The position numbers were made by a program, and so were the translations under genes. From contig JAQGOY010000092.1 of the NCBI GenBank assembly GCA_028293375.1, forward strand, positions 1 through 43,999: a stretch of 43,999 bases of DNA, read 5' to 3'. The notes beneath the pieces are model-generated. The model saw only the letters and a program-made list of their open reading frames with translations, was not told where the DNA came from and ran no database searches. Of the stretch, positions 32,338 through 43,344 are shown piece by piece. The first letter of the stretch is position 1; every line of letters begins with the position of its first letter. Origin of the DNA: Verrucomicrobiales bacterium (GTDB taxonomy: Bacteria > Verrucomicrobiota > Verrucomicrobiia > Limisphaerales > JAQGOY01).

Positions 32338-34905
32338 TTACTTCAATTTTAAGAGCTCAGGAGATGTCCACGCTTCTTCCCTTTTGGCGGTTGCTTCGCG
32401 AATTTTTTTTACAGTTTCGGGTTTCACGGGGTCGCCAATGTTATCCCAGGCGCGGCGCACATAGGTCAGGATGGCAGCCAATTGCTGGTCATCAAAGATG
32501 CTGAGGCCCGGCATTTCCAGGTTATAGGATCTTTCGCCCACGTTCACGGGACCATGGATTCCCTGGAGAACAATGCGAATGATTCGCTCTTCGGGACCCT
32601 GTGCCCACTCCGAATCGGCCAAAGGAGGAGCGAGACCCTCCTGTCCATAACCGGAGGGTTGATGGCAGGCCGCACAACTTCCTGAATAGAGGCCCAACCC
32701 CAAATCAAATTGCTTTTTCTGTTCGTCGTTCAACGGAAGAACCACTGGCGGGGCCACATAACCGGGCTGGCCCGGCCAAGTGATCAACTGATTGATGGTC
32801 TTCACATAGGATTGGATTGCAGGCCTATCGGTTTTTTCCAGAGCGGTGAGACCTGCGGGTTCCTTTGGAAGGTTGACCAAACGAATGGCGAGAGGTTGCC
32901 CGCCTCTTGGCGCAACAGGCTTGTTTGCTGCAACGCCTTGCAGAATGGCTTCCTGAATCCATCCTTTTTGATCTGAGGCAAGATCCAGCAATTCTGCGAT
33001 ACGAGCCGCTTTCTTTCCTCCAAAGGTAGCTTTTGAAAGGCCGACAAGAAAGTCGCGCGCGGCTGGTTTATCGGTGTACCATGATTCGGTCTTGCTAATG
33101 AGTTTGATGACATCGAGCTCTCGTTTAAAAAGACCTGAAATAATAGCATCTCGGGTAATCACGTCATCGCCCCATTTCTCAGCTATTTTCAGCAAAGAAG
33201 TCAAAGCAGCCGGATCCGTTGACTCGCCCAGAGTGAAAGCCAGCTGGCGAGCAACTTCACGGGAAGGGCTTGAGACAAGGGCGGTCAAAAGAGGAAGGAC
33301 CTGGGGAGCTTCATCTCGCTTGAGGAAAGGTTCAGCGACCCGGATCGCGACTGCCTGGACTTTGGGATTCGAATCAGAAAGCTCTTTTTTTAGAGTAGGC
33401 AAGTCCAGACCGGAGAGGCCATCAAGAGTCCATAAGGCGTGTATGCGGGCCAAATGATTAGGACTGCTTGTCGCAAGGGTTCGAAGCAAAGGAACGGCTT
33501 TGGGATCGGCTTTTTCGACGAGCATTCGCTGAGCGGTATCCCGGAACCAACCGTTTGTCTCACTTAAAGCATTGACCAATTCTGCGAGTGTCGCCTTGCC
33601 AAGAGCAGGCCGGGCATGAAGAGGACCACCGTCCGCCACGATACGATAAATACGACCAATCCCGTTCGGGGCCTCAAGGCCGCGCGACTCTGATTGTTTG
33701 CGGAGATAGGAAGTGAGGAAATAGCGGTGCTGAATGATCCCGTGATGAAGGTCGACAATGTAAAGGGCTCCATCGGGGCCCGTATAAGCATTGACGGGTC
33801 GAAAACGTTCGTCGGTCGACGCAAGAAATTCGTGATCTGCATAGGCTTGTCGGCCGGTGACCACTCCATCTTTTTCTTCGAGGATGTTTCGTTTAACAAG
33901 ATTTGCGGAAGGTTCACAAACAAAGGCATTGCCGTAGTATTCCGCTGGAAAATTATTTCCCCGATAAATGACAGGTCCGCAGGCGGCAGTAAAAGAGATG
34001 AGTTTGCCGTCCTTAAGCATGCCTGGCTGGTATCCGCGATTGACTCCGGGTGTGACACGCGCCGGGTAGGTATGCTGGTTCTTGATAGGATCGACATTTA
34101 GCCCTGAAGTGGTTCTGAAGGCTGGATTTCTGGACAAATAAAGGCTGGGGACAATGTCCATGCGATATTGATCGCTGTTGGAGTTGTAAACGAGATGACC
34201 ATAGTCATCCTGACTTAGACCCCATTGTCCTCGGGAAGTGGTGCCTTCGCGTTTCCAGACGCCGCTGTCGAATTTCAACCTTGCAGTCCAATTGGCAGAG
34301 TAAACGTAATTGTCCATGGCCCAGAGAAGACTGTTGGCGGCGTGCTCCGGGTTAGCCTGTTTGCCGAGCCTGGGGTCGGCTTCTTTGCCGTAATCTCCAG
34401 CGATCTCTTCCCGTTCCCCGACCTTGGAGCCCTCGAAAGGGTAAAACCAAAGCTTGGGGGGTTCAGCGACAAGAACACCGGTGCTGGTCAGCATGAAAGA
34501 ACGGGGCATGATGAGATTGTCCACCATGACAGTGGTCTTATCCATCCGGCCATCGCCATCGACATCTTCAAGCATGGAGATGCGAGCGACCGGCTTGTCC
34601 TCGCCGACCCCATCCGGGGTGGGCATGAAACCGCGCATTTCCAGGACCCATAACCGGCCATTCGGATCCCATTGAATAGCGACGGGTTCCTGCACCATGG
34701 GCTCGGCAGCGACAATTTGAATTTTGAAACCGGGTTCCAGCGTGAAGGATTTGAGCGCGTCCTCAGGAGAGAGGACGGGCGCAGGGGGAATTTTTTCAGC
34801 GGGGACAAGAGGTGTTTGGTCTTCGCCGGCCTTATCGCCCTTTTGGGCAAGGGCGATAGAAATGGACGATGCGAGAAAGAGGCCAAAAAGTAAACGTTTA
34901 CACAT
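32338..34905 (-). CDS. PVC-type soluble dehydrogenase with HEAT-like repeats and cytochrome c domain
   Basis: An 855-residue secreted protein. Signal peptide LLFGLFLASSISIALA; then a six-bladed propeller like soluble glucose dehydrogenase / the PVC-type membrane-bound dehydrogenase domain (PEDALKSFTLEPGF, PVAIQWDPNGRLWVLEMRGFM, EDVDGDGRMDKTTV, NAYTGPDGALYIVDLHHGIIQH). Residues about 440-660 are HEAT-like helical repeats. Near the C-terminus is one covalent haem site, SGSCAACHQPSGYGQ, with an axial Met candidate in LEMPGLS. Such proteins are expanded in Planctomycetes and Verrucomicrobia and probably oxidise sugars in the periplasm, but substrates are mostly unknown. Divergent from the SGNH hydrolase gene. 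Confidence 0.85.
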   Translation of the reverse strand: MCKRLLFGLFLASSISIALAQKGDKAGEDQTPLVPAEKIPPAPVLSPEDALKSFTLEPGFKIQIVAAEPMVQEPVAIQWDPNGRLWVLEMRGFMPTPDGVGEDKPVARISMLEDVDGDGRMDKTTVMVDNLIMPRSFMLTSTGVLVAEPPKLWFYPFEGSKVGEREEIAGDYGKEADPRLGKQANPEHAANSLLWAMDNYVYSANWTARLKFDSGVWKREGTTSRGQWGLSQDDYGHLVYNSNSDQYRMDIVPSLYLSRNPAFRTTSGLNVDPIKNQHTYPARVTPGVNRGYQPGMLKDGKLISFTAACGPVIYRGNNFPAEYYGNAFVCEPSANLVKRNILEEKDGVVTGRQAYADHEFLASTDERFRPVNAYTGPDGALYIVDLHHGIIQHRYFLTSYLRKQSESRGLEAPNGIGRIYRIVADGGPLHARPALGKATLAELVNALSETNGWFRDTAQRMLVEKADPKAVPLLRTLATSSPNHLARIHALWTLDGLSGLDLPTLKKELSDSNPKVQAVAIRVAEPFLKRDEAPQVLPLLTALVSSPSREVARQLAFTLGESTDPAALTSLLKIAEKWGDDVITRDAIISGLFKRELDVIKLISKTESWYTDKPAARDFLVGLSKATFGGKKAARIAELLDLASDQKGWIQEAILQGVAANKPVAPRGGQPLAIRLVNLPKEPAGLTALEKTDRPAIQSYVKTINQLITWPGQPGYVAPPVVLPLNDEQKKQFDLGLGLYSGSCAACHQPSGYGQEGLAPPLADSEWAQGPEERIIRIVLQGIHGPVNVGERSYNLEMPGLSIFDDQQLAAILTYVRRAWDNIGDPVKPETVKKIREATAKREEAWTSPELLKLK

Positions 34906-35072
34906 GTTGGATGAAATACTTTGCTCGCAAACCTTGACTGCGTGCAAGCGATTTTGTCATCGAGATGGCCAGAACTGGGATAAAAATCAGTAGTGATCTC
35001 CGGGAAAATTTCAAGAATCAAAAGATAGCGGAGTGATTGAATTGGTCCATGGTTCGCCGGAAAAATCAATTT

Positions 35073-35086
35073 CCCTGAAATCAGGG
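35073..35086. promoter_or_regulatory. Perfect dyad before the SGNH hydrolase gene
   Basis: CCCTGA-AA-TCAGGG lies 20 bases before the ATG at 35106, in the 200-base divergent region. It could be an operator near the promoter. No other strong signal was found in the region. Confidence 0.25.
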
Positions 35087-35105
35087 TTGCCTGCATACTT
35101 GTTGC

Positions 35106-36314
35106 ATGATTTCTTTGGTGAAAGTCTTGTTGCTGGCGACGACATTTTTGACGTTAACGATTGCATCGGCGGTTGAAGAGCGAGAGGCGCCTGCCCCGAA
35201 CTTTGGAGACAATATTCAGCTTCGGGGCGAACTCTCCCGTTCTAAACTTAAATTCCAAAACACCAAAACCGGCACGGTCGCGTTCCTGGGTGGATCGATC
35301 ACCGAAATGAATGGCTACCGGCCCATGGTCATGGAAAATTTGAAAAAAAGATTCCCGGAAACAGCCTTCAAGTTCATCAACGCGGGGATCAGTTCCACGA
35401 CTTCCACCACTGGAGCATTCCGACTCGACCACGACGTCCTGACGGACGGACCTGTCGATCTTTTGTTCGTGGAGTTCGCTGTTAATGATGATCAGGATGG
35501 GCATCATTCCCGCCTGGAATGCATTCGAGCGATGGAAGGGATCATTCGGCATGCACGGAAGTCCAATCCCGAGATGGATATCATCATCACCTACTTCGTG
35601 AATGAAGGCATGTTGCAAACACTGCAATCTGGAAAAACTCCACTCACTGTCGAGGCGCACGAAACCGTTGCTAAACATTATGATATTTCAACGGTCCACC
35701 TGGCGAGAGAAGTAGCCGCAGAAATCACTGCTGGAAAGTTAACCTGGAAGACTTATGGCGGAGTCCACCCCGCTCCGGCAGGGAACACGATCTGCGCAAA
35801 AATGATTGAAGATCTACTCACTCGCAGCTGGATTTCCAAATCAAACGACAGTCCCGCAAAGGAAATGCGTTCACTGCAGGCCGCTCTGGATTCACTGAAC
35901 TATGAAAATGGTCGATTCATCGACCCGTCGAAAGCAACTATCAAGCATGGATTCACGCTCGGAATTCCCGATTGGACTCAAATTGCGGGAAGCAAGCGCG
36001 ATCGTTTCATGCACATTTCCATGCTGTGCAGCACCGAACCTGGCGCGGAGTGCACGCTTCAATTTGAGGGAACTGCGGTGGGGGTTTATGTGGTCGCGGG
36101 CCCGGATGCAGGCCTTCTGGATGGAACAATCGACGGCGTGCCCTTTCAGGAAGTGAACCTTTTCCATGCATTCAGTTCCGGCCTGCATTACCCGCGAACG
36201 GTGCTCCTGGCCGGTGACTTGAAGCCAGGTTCCCATGTTCTTGTCTTGAGCGTGGCCGAAAGTTCAAAAACAACCGTCAAAGCAGCGAGAATCATCGAGT
36301 TCGTTGCGAATTGA
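35106..36314 (+). CDS. Secreted SGNH/GDSL hydrolase
   Basis: A 402-residue protein with a signal peptide (LVKVLLLATTFLTLTIASA). The SGNH blocks are FLGGSITEMNGY (Ser in block I), NAGISSTTS (Gly/Asn region), FVEFAVNDDQ (Asn, block III) and TYGGVHPAPAGN (catalytic Asp-x-x-His is here Val-His, block V). These enzymes are esterases that remove acetyl or other ester groups, often from polysaccharides. The C-terminal 150 residues form a beta-rich domain (GTAVGVYVVAGPDAGLLDGTIDG) like the carbohydrate-binding part of other SGNH esterases. Divergent from the PVC dehydrogenase, so both may act on the same extracellular glycan. Confidence 0.8.
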   Translation: MISLVKVLLLATTFLTLTIASAVEEREAPAPNFGDNIQLRGELSRSKLKFQNTKTGTVAFLGGSITEMNGYRPMVMENLKKRFPETAFKFINAGISSTTSTTGAFRLDHDVLTDGPVDLLFVEFAVNDDQDGHHSRLECIRAMEGIIRHARKSNPEMDIIITYFVNEGMLQTLQSGKTPLTVEAHETVAKHYDISTVHLAREVAAEITAGKLTWKTYGGVHPAPAGNTICAKMIEDLLTRSWISKSNDSPAKEMRSLQAALDSLNYENGRFIDPSKATIKHGFTLGIPDWTQIAGSKRDRFMHISMLCSTEPGAECTLQFEGTAVGVYVVAGPDAGLLDGTIDGVPFQEVNLFHAFSSGLHYPRTVLLAGDLKPGSHVLVLSVAESSKTTVKAARIIEFVAN

Positions 36315-36468
36315 TCAAGAACACTTTCGCCAGGGAAACAGCAAGTTCACGGAGGGGTTTTGCGAGCTTCCGGTGGGGCTATCCGGAGAGAATGAAGTGG
36401 TATTCCTGATGCCCTTATTCGCAGCTCCGGTTTGCGCATTGGCTCAACTCCCTGCATCTTGACGCTGC

Positions 36469-37980
36469 ATGAGCGAACTCAAGCATTCTGGTGACCTCAA
36501 AGTGGATTACGCCGCCTTGTGGGATTGCTGCCCTGAAAAATTTTTGGTGGTTGAATCGGCGGGAAAAATCATCCTGGCGAATTCCGCTTTTCGTTCCTTG
36601 TTTAACGTGACCGAATCCCCCGGTTCGCTTTTCGATTTTGCAAGTCCCGAAGACCGGCCAATTCTTGAATTGCTGTTGAACCTTTCGATAACCGGTTGGA
36701 GCAGCGAAGTGAGTTTGGGGGAAAAGAAAATAGCGTGTGTTCTGAAGTCGTCCCCACTTCGCGAGGAAAGCGGGCGAGTTCTCCTTCACGTGTCGGAGCT
36801 GATTGGACCTGTTTTGGAGAAGGGCCAACTGATGGTCGAAGCGGAACTGCGAGAAAGCGAACAGCGCCTAAAAATTGTGGGGAAAGCGACCCACGACGTT
36901 GTCTGGGACTGGAACCTGAAGACCAACGAGGTGTGGTGGAACGAAAATATTCAAGTGCTCTTCGGCTACACCTCGGCTGAGCTCAATTACAGCTTTAAAT
37001 CTTTAAGTGATCGAATACATCCAGACGACGAAAGCCGCATTCTCAATGGAATCAATAAATTCCTCGAGGAAGGTGGAGAATATTGGTCCGACGAATACAG
37101 AATGAGGAAAAAGGACGGAGAATACCTGCTTGTCCTGGATCGAGGATTTGTGATCCATGATACTGCCAACAGACCGGTTCGGATGATTGGGGCAATGATG
37201 GACATCACCCAGAGAAAGAAAGCGGAAGCGGAAATTCGAAAGTTGAACCAAAACCTGGAAAAAAGAGTAAAAGATAGAACTGCCGAACTGGAGGGCGCCA
37301 ACCGGGAGCTGGAGACGTTCAGTTATTCTGTATCCCACGACCTCCGTGCGCCTTTGAGAGCGATTGAAGGATTCGCCCGAATCCTGAGAGAGGACTACGA
37401 GGCCAGCCTTGATGACGACGGAAAAAAATACCTGCAAGTAATTTCTGACAATACCCGGGAAATGAGTTCCCTGATCGACGACTTGCTTTCTTTTTCAAGG
37501 CTGGGGAGGGAGGAACTCCGAGTTTCACCGGTACAGGTCGCTTCGTTAATACACGAAATCGTGGAGGAGATTAAAAAATCGAATCCCGGCAGAAACCTGG
37601 AATTCAGGATGGGAGACCTGCTCGACACTCTAGGTGACCGAACTTTGTTGAAGCAGGTTTTTGTAAATCTGTTGAGCAACGCCGTAAAATTCACTTCAAA
37701 ATGCGATGCAAGTATCATTGAGGTGGACAGTTTTCTCAAAGGCGAAAATGTCATCTTCACGATTAAGGACAACGGGGCAGGATTCGACATGAAATATGCG
37801 CACAAACTATTTGGAGTGTTTCAGCGATTGCACAAGGTTGAAGAATACCAGGGCCACGGGGTAGGCCTGGCCATCGTCCAAAGACTGGTAAGAAAACATC
37901 ATGGAGAAGTTTGGGCTGAAGGAAAGGTGGGAGAGGGCGCCACTTTCTTTGTCTGTTTGCCACGTCAGTCGGAAATGTGA
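36469..37980 (+). CDS. Soluble PAS histidine kinase
   Basis: A 503-residue cytoplasmic sensor kinase with no membrane segment. Layout: a first, weak PAS-like region (residues 15-110, FLVVESAGKIILANSAF), a clear PAS/PAC (about 130-250, VVWDWNLKTNEVWWNENIQVLFGY, ending MDITQRKKAEAEI), a coiled coil, HisKA with His290 in FSYSVSHDLRAPLRAI, and HATPase (NLLSNAVKF, IKDNGAGFD, GHGVGLAIVQR). This H-box type is close to bacteriophytochrome-like kinases. No response regulator is adjacent other than the receiver domains of the next two kinases, so it might phosphorylate one of those. Confidence 0.85.
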   Translation: MSELKHSGDLKVDYAALWDCCPEKFLVVESAGKIILANSAFRSLFNVTESPGSLFDFASPEDRPILELLLNLSITGWSSEVSLGEKKIACVLKSSPLREESGRVLLHVSELIGPVLEKGQLMVEAELRESEQRLKIVGKATHDVVWDWNLKTNEVWWNENIQVLFGYTSAELNYSFKSLSDRIHPDDESRILNGINKFLEEGGEYWSDEYRMRKKDGEYLLVLDRGFVIHDTANRPVRMIGAMMDITQRKKAEAEIRKLNQNLEKRVKDRTAELEGANRELETFSYSVSHDLRAPLRAIEGFARILREDYEASLDDDGKKYLQVISDNTREMSSLIDDLLSFSRLGREELRVSPVQVASLIHEIVEEIKKSNPGRNLEFRMGDLLDTLGDRTLLKQVFVNLLSNAVKFTSKCDASIIEVDSFLKGENVIFTIKDNGAGFDMKYAHKLFGVFQRLHKVEEYQGHGVGLAIVQRLVRKHHGEVWAEGKVGEGATFFVCLPRQSEM

Positions 37981-38216
37981 CAGGTGACTGGGTTGCTTCG
38001 CGCCTTCGTTGCAATGGGGCACAAAAAATCCGCAAATAATTACCTGTATAGAAAGTGCTTAAATTTTTGGCCGTAACAAACAGGTGGCTCAGGTATGAGG
38101 GGCGGTTCCGGTTTGTAGAGAATTACTTGCGGCTGCAAAACGTTCTGATACCATCCCGTTCCAATGCCCGACCCCCTCCAAAGCGAGTATTACTTTGATG
38201 GAAGGAACTTGCTGTC

Positions 38217-40895
38217 GTGAGAACACTGGTCATTGAGCGCGAGCCACTCGCTAAAGCAGTTTTCACCAAACTGCTTGGAGTTCGCGGTTACACGGTAACC
38301 GACTGCGAGGAGCTCTATGCTGCGATTGCCGAAATCAACTCCCAGTCCTTCGATATCATTATTATTGGGTCAGGATTCGACCGTGGAGAAATTCTGAACT
38401 TCTGCCGCTGGTGCCGATCTTACAGGCATGCCGCACCAGTCTATATCTGGATGGTGGCGGCTACACAAGATCCGTCCGAATTGAAGGAAATATTGGCCTG
38501 CGGCGCCAATGATTATTTATTTCCGCCAATTACTGAACATTACCTGGAGTTACGGCTGGCAGTAGCCGAGCAACTGGTGCAGGGCCAGAGGCAAAACGAA
38601 TATCTTCAATACCAATTGAAGAACCTTGATTTTAGATATCAAACCCTATTGGCAGGGAGCTCGGATGCGGTGGTGATGCTGGACGCCAGGGGCCAATTGC
38701 GCTACGCAAGTCCGAGCGTCTATAAAATCCTGGGCTACAGTTCTGAGGAACTCCCCTCAGTCTCGGGGCGTCAATTGGTGCATCCCGACGAGGAAGCCGT
38801 TGCCAGCAAGGCCGCCCAGAAAATCCTTGAAGTGGATAGCGGAACGGTGCGAGGCGAATTCAGGTGTCTTCACAAGAATGGCAGCTGGATCTGGCTGGAA
38901 ACCACAATCCAAAACCTGCTGAACGTTCCTGGCCTGGAATCGGTCATCGTTCATGCCCGCGACATCAGTGGGCGTAAGGAGGCCGAAGATTTATTGCGCA
39001 GAAGTGAAAGCCAGTTTAGATCGCTCTTCGAAAATGCCCCGGTTGGGATCGTGATTTCTCGCCGAGAAACCTTATTGTTCGTTAATCCCGCTGTGGCGAA
39101 AATGTTTGGTTACGGGGGCGTGGAAGAATTAAACGGGGGTTCACTGATCAATATCATTGCACCGTCCCATCGGTCCGAAATGGTGGAACGAGTGCACCAT
39201 CGCGCACTTGGAAAAACGGTGCCTAACTCCTATGAATCGGCGGGGCAACGAAAAGATGGAACATTGTTTCCATTTCACGTGGAAGTGGCGCGAGTTTCAC
39301 TTGCGGATGGTCCGGCCACGTTTGCTTTCCTTGTCGACGTCACGGAACGCAAGAGCTCGGAGGCCGAAAACAGAAAACTGGCGGCTTTCGCACGCTATAA
39401 CCCTAACCCGGTGCTGGAATTTTCGGAAGACGGAGAGTTGCACTACTTCAACGAAGCGACGGGGGAATTGGCAAGGAAGCTGGGACAGGAAGATCCCCGC
39501 AGCATCCTGCCCGAGGGGACGACCGGCATTGTCCGATCCTGCCTTAAGACAGGTAGAAAATATCTGAGGCTGGAAACAATCATCAGAGAACGGACCCTTT
39601 CCTGGTCGTTTTATCCCATTACCGCAAGCCGCGTGGTGCATTGCTATGCTGGCGATATAACGGACAAACTGAATCTTGAAGGTCAATTGCGGCAGTCGCA
39701 AAAAATGGAATCTGTGGGTCAACTGGCAGCAGGGGTGGCACATGACTTCAACAATATTTTGACAGTCATTCAGGGATTCACAGGACTCTTGCTGACCGAA
39801 ACGTTTGACATTCGAAAACTCGAAGCCCTGCATCAAATTCACGATGCGGCTGAAAGGGCTGCCAATCTGACACGCCAACTCCTCACCTTCAGCCGAAAGC
39901 AGGTCCTTCAGCCGAGGCAAACCGATCTCAATGCACTGATCAATAACGTCACCCGCATGCTGCGGCGGATTCTGGGAGAACAAATGACTTTACAGTGCGA
40001 ATTGCGCGAATCCCTTCCGTCTGTTTATGCCGATGGCGGAATGATTGAACAGGTATTGATCAACCTTGCGATCAATGCGCGGGACGCAATGCCCAAAGGC
40101 GGTTTTCTGACCATTCAGACTCAACTCACTGAGATTGGCGACACTCACAGTCGAAAACACCATGACGCCAGACAGGGAGAATTCGTGCAGTTGCGGGTAA
40201 GTGATACCGGAAAGGGGATGGACCCGGTGACTCTTTCCAGGATTTTTGAACCCTTTTTTACTACAAAAGAAATTGGTAAGGGAACGGGTCTCGGCCTGGC
40301 GACAGTTTACGGAATCATCAAGCAACACGATGGTTGGATTGAAGTGCACAGCCAGGTGGAGGAAGGCACGCGCTTTGACATCTATTTGCCCCCTTCCACG
40401 ATCGCCAGCCGGGAAATGCCATCCCTTATGCACACGGCGCCAGGCCTTAACGGGTCCGAAACAATTCTTGTGGTGGAGGATGAAATATCGTTGCGAAAAC
40501 TGGCGTGCGAAATCCTGAAGCGACATCAATACAATGTTCTCGAAGCCGCGAATGGTCCCGAAGCTGTTGATGTCTGGAATAAGAACAGGCACAAAATCGA
40601 TTTGCTCTTAACGGATATGGTCATGCCAGGCGGTCTCAGCGGGAAAGAACTGGCTCAATTGATCATTCGGGAGGATCCGAAGATCAGAGTGATCATCACC
40701 AGCGGGTATAGTCCAGAGAGTGTGAGGCTGGAGGGAGAATTCGCGTCCCATTTCCTGCCAAAACCGTACAATCCAATCGCTTTGCTTGCGGCCCTGCGAA
40801 ATGCCCTGGACGAGGACCAAACCGAGCACCAGCCTTCCCTGCCCTTCTCGGACCATTTCTCACAATCTGTAGCTACGTCCGAAGACCCACCGTGA
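38217..40895 (+). CDS. Hybrid histidine kinase: pseudo-receiver, PAS domains, kinase, receiver
   Basis: An 892-residue soluble hybrid kinase. Residues 1-120 have the receiver fold, but the phospho-acceptor position is Gly51 (FDIIIIGSG) and the conserved Lys is Pro103 (DYLFPPI), so it is a pseudo-receiver. Then PAS 1 (140-255), PAS 2 (265-380), a third PAS-like domain (390-485, [13 protein letters not shown]), HisKA with His509 in [10 protein letters not shown], HATPase ([28 protein letters not shown]) and an intact C-terminal receiver with Asp800 in LLTDMVMPG. The start is GTG with GAAGGA about 12 bases upstream. The VAHDFNN-type kinase core is shared with the next gene. Confidence 0.9.
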   Translation: MRTLVIEREPLAKAVFTKLLGVRGYTVTDCEELYAAIAEINSQSFDIIIIGSGFDRGEILNFCRWCRSYRHAAPVYIWMVAATQDPSELKEILACGANDYLFPPITEHYLELRLAVAEQLVQGQRQNEYLQYQLKNLDFRYQTLLAGSSDAVVMLDARGQLRYASPSVYKILGYSSEELPSVSGRQLVHPDEEAVASKAAQKILEVDSGTVRGEFRCLHKNGSWIWLETTIQNLLNVPGLESVIVHARDISGRKEAEDLLRRSESQFRSLFENAPVGIVISRRETLLFVNPAVAKMFGYGGVEELNGGSLINIIAPSHRSEMVERVHHRALGKTVPNSYESAGQRKDGTLFPFHVEVARVSLADGPATFAFLVDVTERKSSEAENRKLAAFARYNPNPVLEFSEDGELHYFNEATGELARKLGQEDPRSILPEGTTGIVRSCLKTGRKYLRLETIIRERTLSWSFYPITASRVVHCYAGDITDKLNLEGQLRQSQKMESVGQLAAGVAHDFNNILTVIQGFTGLLLTETFDIRKLEALHQIHDAAERAANLTRQLLTFSRKQVLQPRQTDLNALINNVTRMLRRILGEQMTLQCELRESLPSVYADGGMIEQVLINLAINARDAMPKGGFLTIQTQLTEIGDTHSRKHHDARQGEFVQLRVSDTGKGMDPVTLSRIFEPFFTTKEIGKGTGLGLATVYGIIKQHDGWIEVHSQVEEGTRFDIYLPPSTIASREMPSLMHTAPGLNGSETILVVEDEISLRKLACEILKRHQYNVLEAANGPEAVDVWNKNRHKIDLLLTDMVMPGGLSGKELAQLIIREDPKIRVIITSGYSPESVRLEGEFASHFLPKPYNPIALLAALRNALDEDQTEHQPSLPFSDHFSQSVATSEDPP

Positions 40896-41004
40896 CTGCT
40901 GCAAATCTGTAAGTAGATTTCAGGGATTTCCCTCATGTTGTTTCCATTGAATCCGTCAAAATGGAACGTGTGGGACAATCAATTGAACCGAGCCTGAGAG
41001 GAAT

Positions 41005-43292
41005 ATGGACAGGGGTATGAAATCTTCAGACGGCCAACCCAAACTCAAAATCCTACTTTTGGAGGATGTTGCCACTGACGCTCAACTCATTGAGCATGAG
41101 CTTAAAAGATCAAACCTGAGCTTCACTTCTTTGTGCGTGGAAACCAGAGAAGAATTTCTGGAAGCTCTCCAGCGTTTTCAACCGCATATCATCCTGTCGG
41201 ATTTTCCATGCCGCAATTCAACGCCATGGAAGCGCTTCAATTACTGAATCAGAGACAGGCGGATATTCCTTTCATCCTGGTGACAGGGTCACAGTCCGAA
41301 GAGGTGGCAGTCGAGTGCATGAAAGAGGGCGCGGACGATTATGTTCTCAAGGCGACATTGAAAAGACTTCCGTCAGCGCTTCAGAATGTCCTAAAAAAAT
41401 GGGGAGCCGAAAAAGAGCGACAGAGCGCCATCCACGCTCTAGCAGAAAGCGAAGAGCATTTTCGTTCCCTGATCGAGAACGCGCTGGATATCATTTTTAT
41501 CCTGAACAACGAAGGAATAGTCAGGTATGCCAGCCCTTCAATTCGTTTTCTGGGGTATAAAAAAGAAGAGCTCATCGGGGAACCGTTCTTCAAATACGTT
41601 TCCAATGACGACGAACGCGAGGTGAGAGAAATTCTCCGAAAAACGGTGAATTCCGTTAATGAACCGCACGTTTTCGAATTCATGTTTCGCCACCAGAACG
41701 ATTCCTGGAGAGTGTTAGAGGCGATCGGCAAAGCATTGCTTCAGGAAAATCAGTCGGGCATTGTCCTTAATATTCGCGACGTCACTGAGCGCAAGCAGGC
41801 AGAGGCGGAGATTGAAAAACTCGCCGTTTTCCCCAGGTTAAACCCCAATCCAGTTTTCGAACTGGGCCCCGAGGGCAGACTCACCTATTTCAATGCTGCG
41901 GCAGAAGCGATGGCCAGGTCCATGGGGAAGAATCACCCTTCGGAAATCCTTCCTGAAGATGCCAGCGAGGTGGTGGAAGAATGCCTGACGAAAGGCCAAA
42001 GCGATCTCCACCGGGAAACCACCATTGGAAATCGAATTCTCTCGTGGTCCTTTTTCCCGATCATCACCAGCCAAGCGGTTCATTGTTACGCGGTGGATAT
42101 TACTGAACGCCTGAACCTCGAAGGCCAACTTCGGCAATCGCAAAAAATGGAATCCGTGGGGCAATTAGCAGCCGGAGTGGCCCACGATTTCAACAATATT
42201 TTAACCATCATTCAGGGTTACTCCAATTTGCTCCTTGATCGCAAGGATATCGACACCACACTTCTCGAACCCCTGGAACAGATCGCAGCCGCATCCGAGC
42301 GGGCTGCCAACCTGACTGGCCAGCTTTTGATGTTCAGTCGTAAACAAGTCATCCAGCCTTATGATTTGGATCTCAACGAAGTGATTGCCAACATCACCAA
42401 ATTACTTGGACGAATTTTGGGAGAGGACATCACCCTGCGCGTCCGGCAGACGCCCGATCTTCCTCACATTTTGGGAGACGCCGGAATGATGGAACAGATC
42501 ATTATGAACCTGGCGATCAATGCGCGCGACGCTATGTCGAAAGGAGGGGCGATGAGTTTAAGCACCACCGTGGCTGATATCACCCGTTTGCATGTCCAGG
42601 TGAATCCAGAAGCCCGGGTCGGTCAGTTTGTTGTTTTGCGGATTTCAGATTCGGGTTCTGGCATCCCTCCAAGGATCATGTCCCGTATCTTCGAGCCTTT
42701 CTTCACCACTAAAGAAGTGGGCAAAGGGACCGGCCTGGGCCTGGCGACCGTTTATGGAATCGTCAAACAGCACCACGGCTGGATTGAACTTTTAAGCGAA
42801 GTAAATCGTGGGACAACATTCCGCATCTATTTACCAATCAGTTCAAGGCCGATGACCCAGGCGCCAGCGAAAGGACTAACCTATGATGTTCGAGGCGGCA
42901 AAGAGACCGTGCTGGTTGTGGAAGATGAACCCGAGTTGCGATCACTGGTGCGCGAAATCCTGCACCATTATGGCTATACGGTGCATGAAGCGGCTTCGGG
43001 CCCGGAGGCTATCCCGGTCTGGGAAGAGCATATGGAGCAGATTGACCTGCTGTTAACCGATATGGTTATGCCCGGCCGGTTGAGCGGAAAAGAGATTGCG
43101 CAACAGTTCCAAAAGGAGAAACCGAATTTGCGTGTGGTCTACACGACGGGATACAGCGTGGAAGTGATTGGCAAAGATTCCAAAATGAAAAGAGGGGTGA
43201 ATCTCCTGCAAAAGCCGTATCATCCCCTTGCTTTGGTGAAGGTGGTGCGTGACTGTTTGGACAGTCCGGCCATGATTGCAGACAGTATTTGA
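41005..43292 (+). pseudogene. Hybrid histidine kinase split by a one-base frameshift in its N-terminal receiver
   Basis: The first frame (41005-41247) gives a normal receiver start, KLKILLLEDVATDAQLIEHEL to HIILSDF with Asp66, and then goes out of frame. The second frame (to 43292) continues exactly with SMPQFNAMEALQLL, LVTGSQSEE and EGADDYVLKA. Joining them requires one more T in the TTTT run at 41202-41205, or a -1 slip there, giving a 762-residue protein: receiver, PAS (GYKKEEL), PAS-like with NPNP motif, HisKA (VAHDFNNIL), HATPase ([11 protein letters not shown]) and C-terminal receiver (LLTDMVMPG). The remainder is intact and not decayed, so this is a recent mutation or a sequencing error. 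Paralogue of the preceding gene. Confidence 0.8.
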
Positions 43293-43302
43293 AAAAAAGG
43301 GC

Positions 43303-43330
43303 GTGACATTCCTGTGTAACTAAATATATT
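43303..43330 (+). promoter_or_regulatory. Promoter of the tRNA-Glu/tRNA-Gln unit
   Basis: GTGACA (43303-43308), a 16-base spacer and TATATT (43325-43330) make a strong sigma-70 type promoter, each box one mismatch from consensus. A GC-rich discriminator (CACGGCC) follows, as in stringently controlled stable-RNA promoters. The predicted start is about 8 bases before tRNA-Glu. Confidence 0.7.
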
Positions 43331-43344
43331 TCACGGCCTCTGAC

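Noticed and set aside
36350-36400. Possible terminator after the SGNH hydrolase (TCCGG/CCGGA pair)
   Set aside because: Stem of five pairs without a U-tract.
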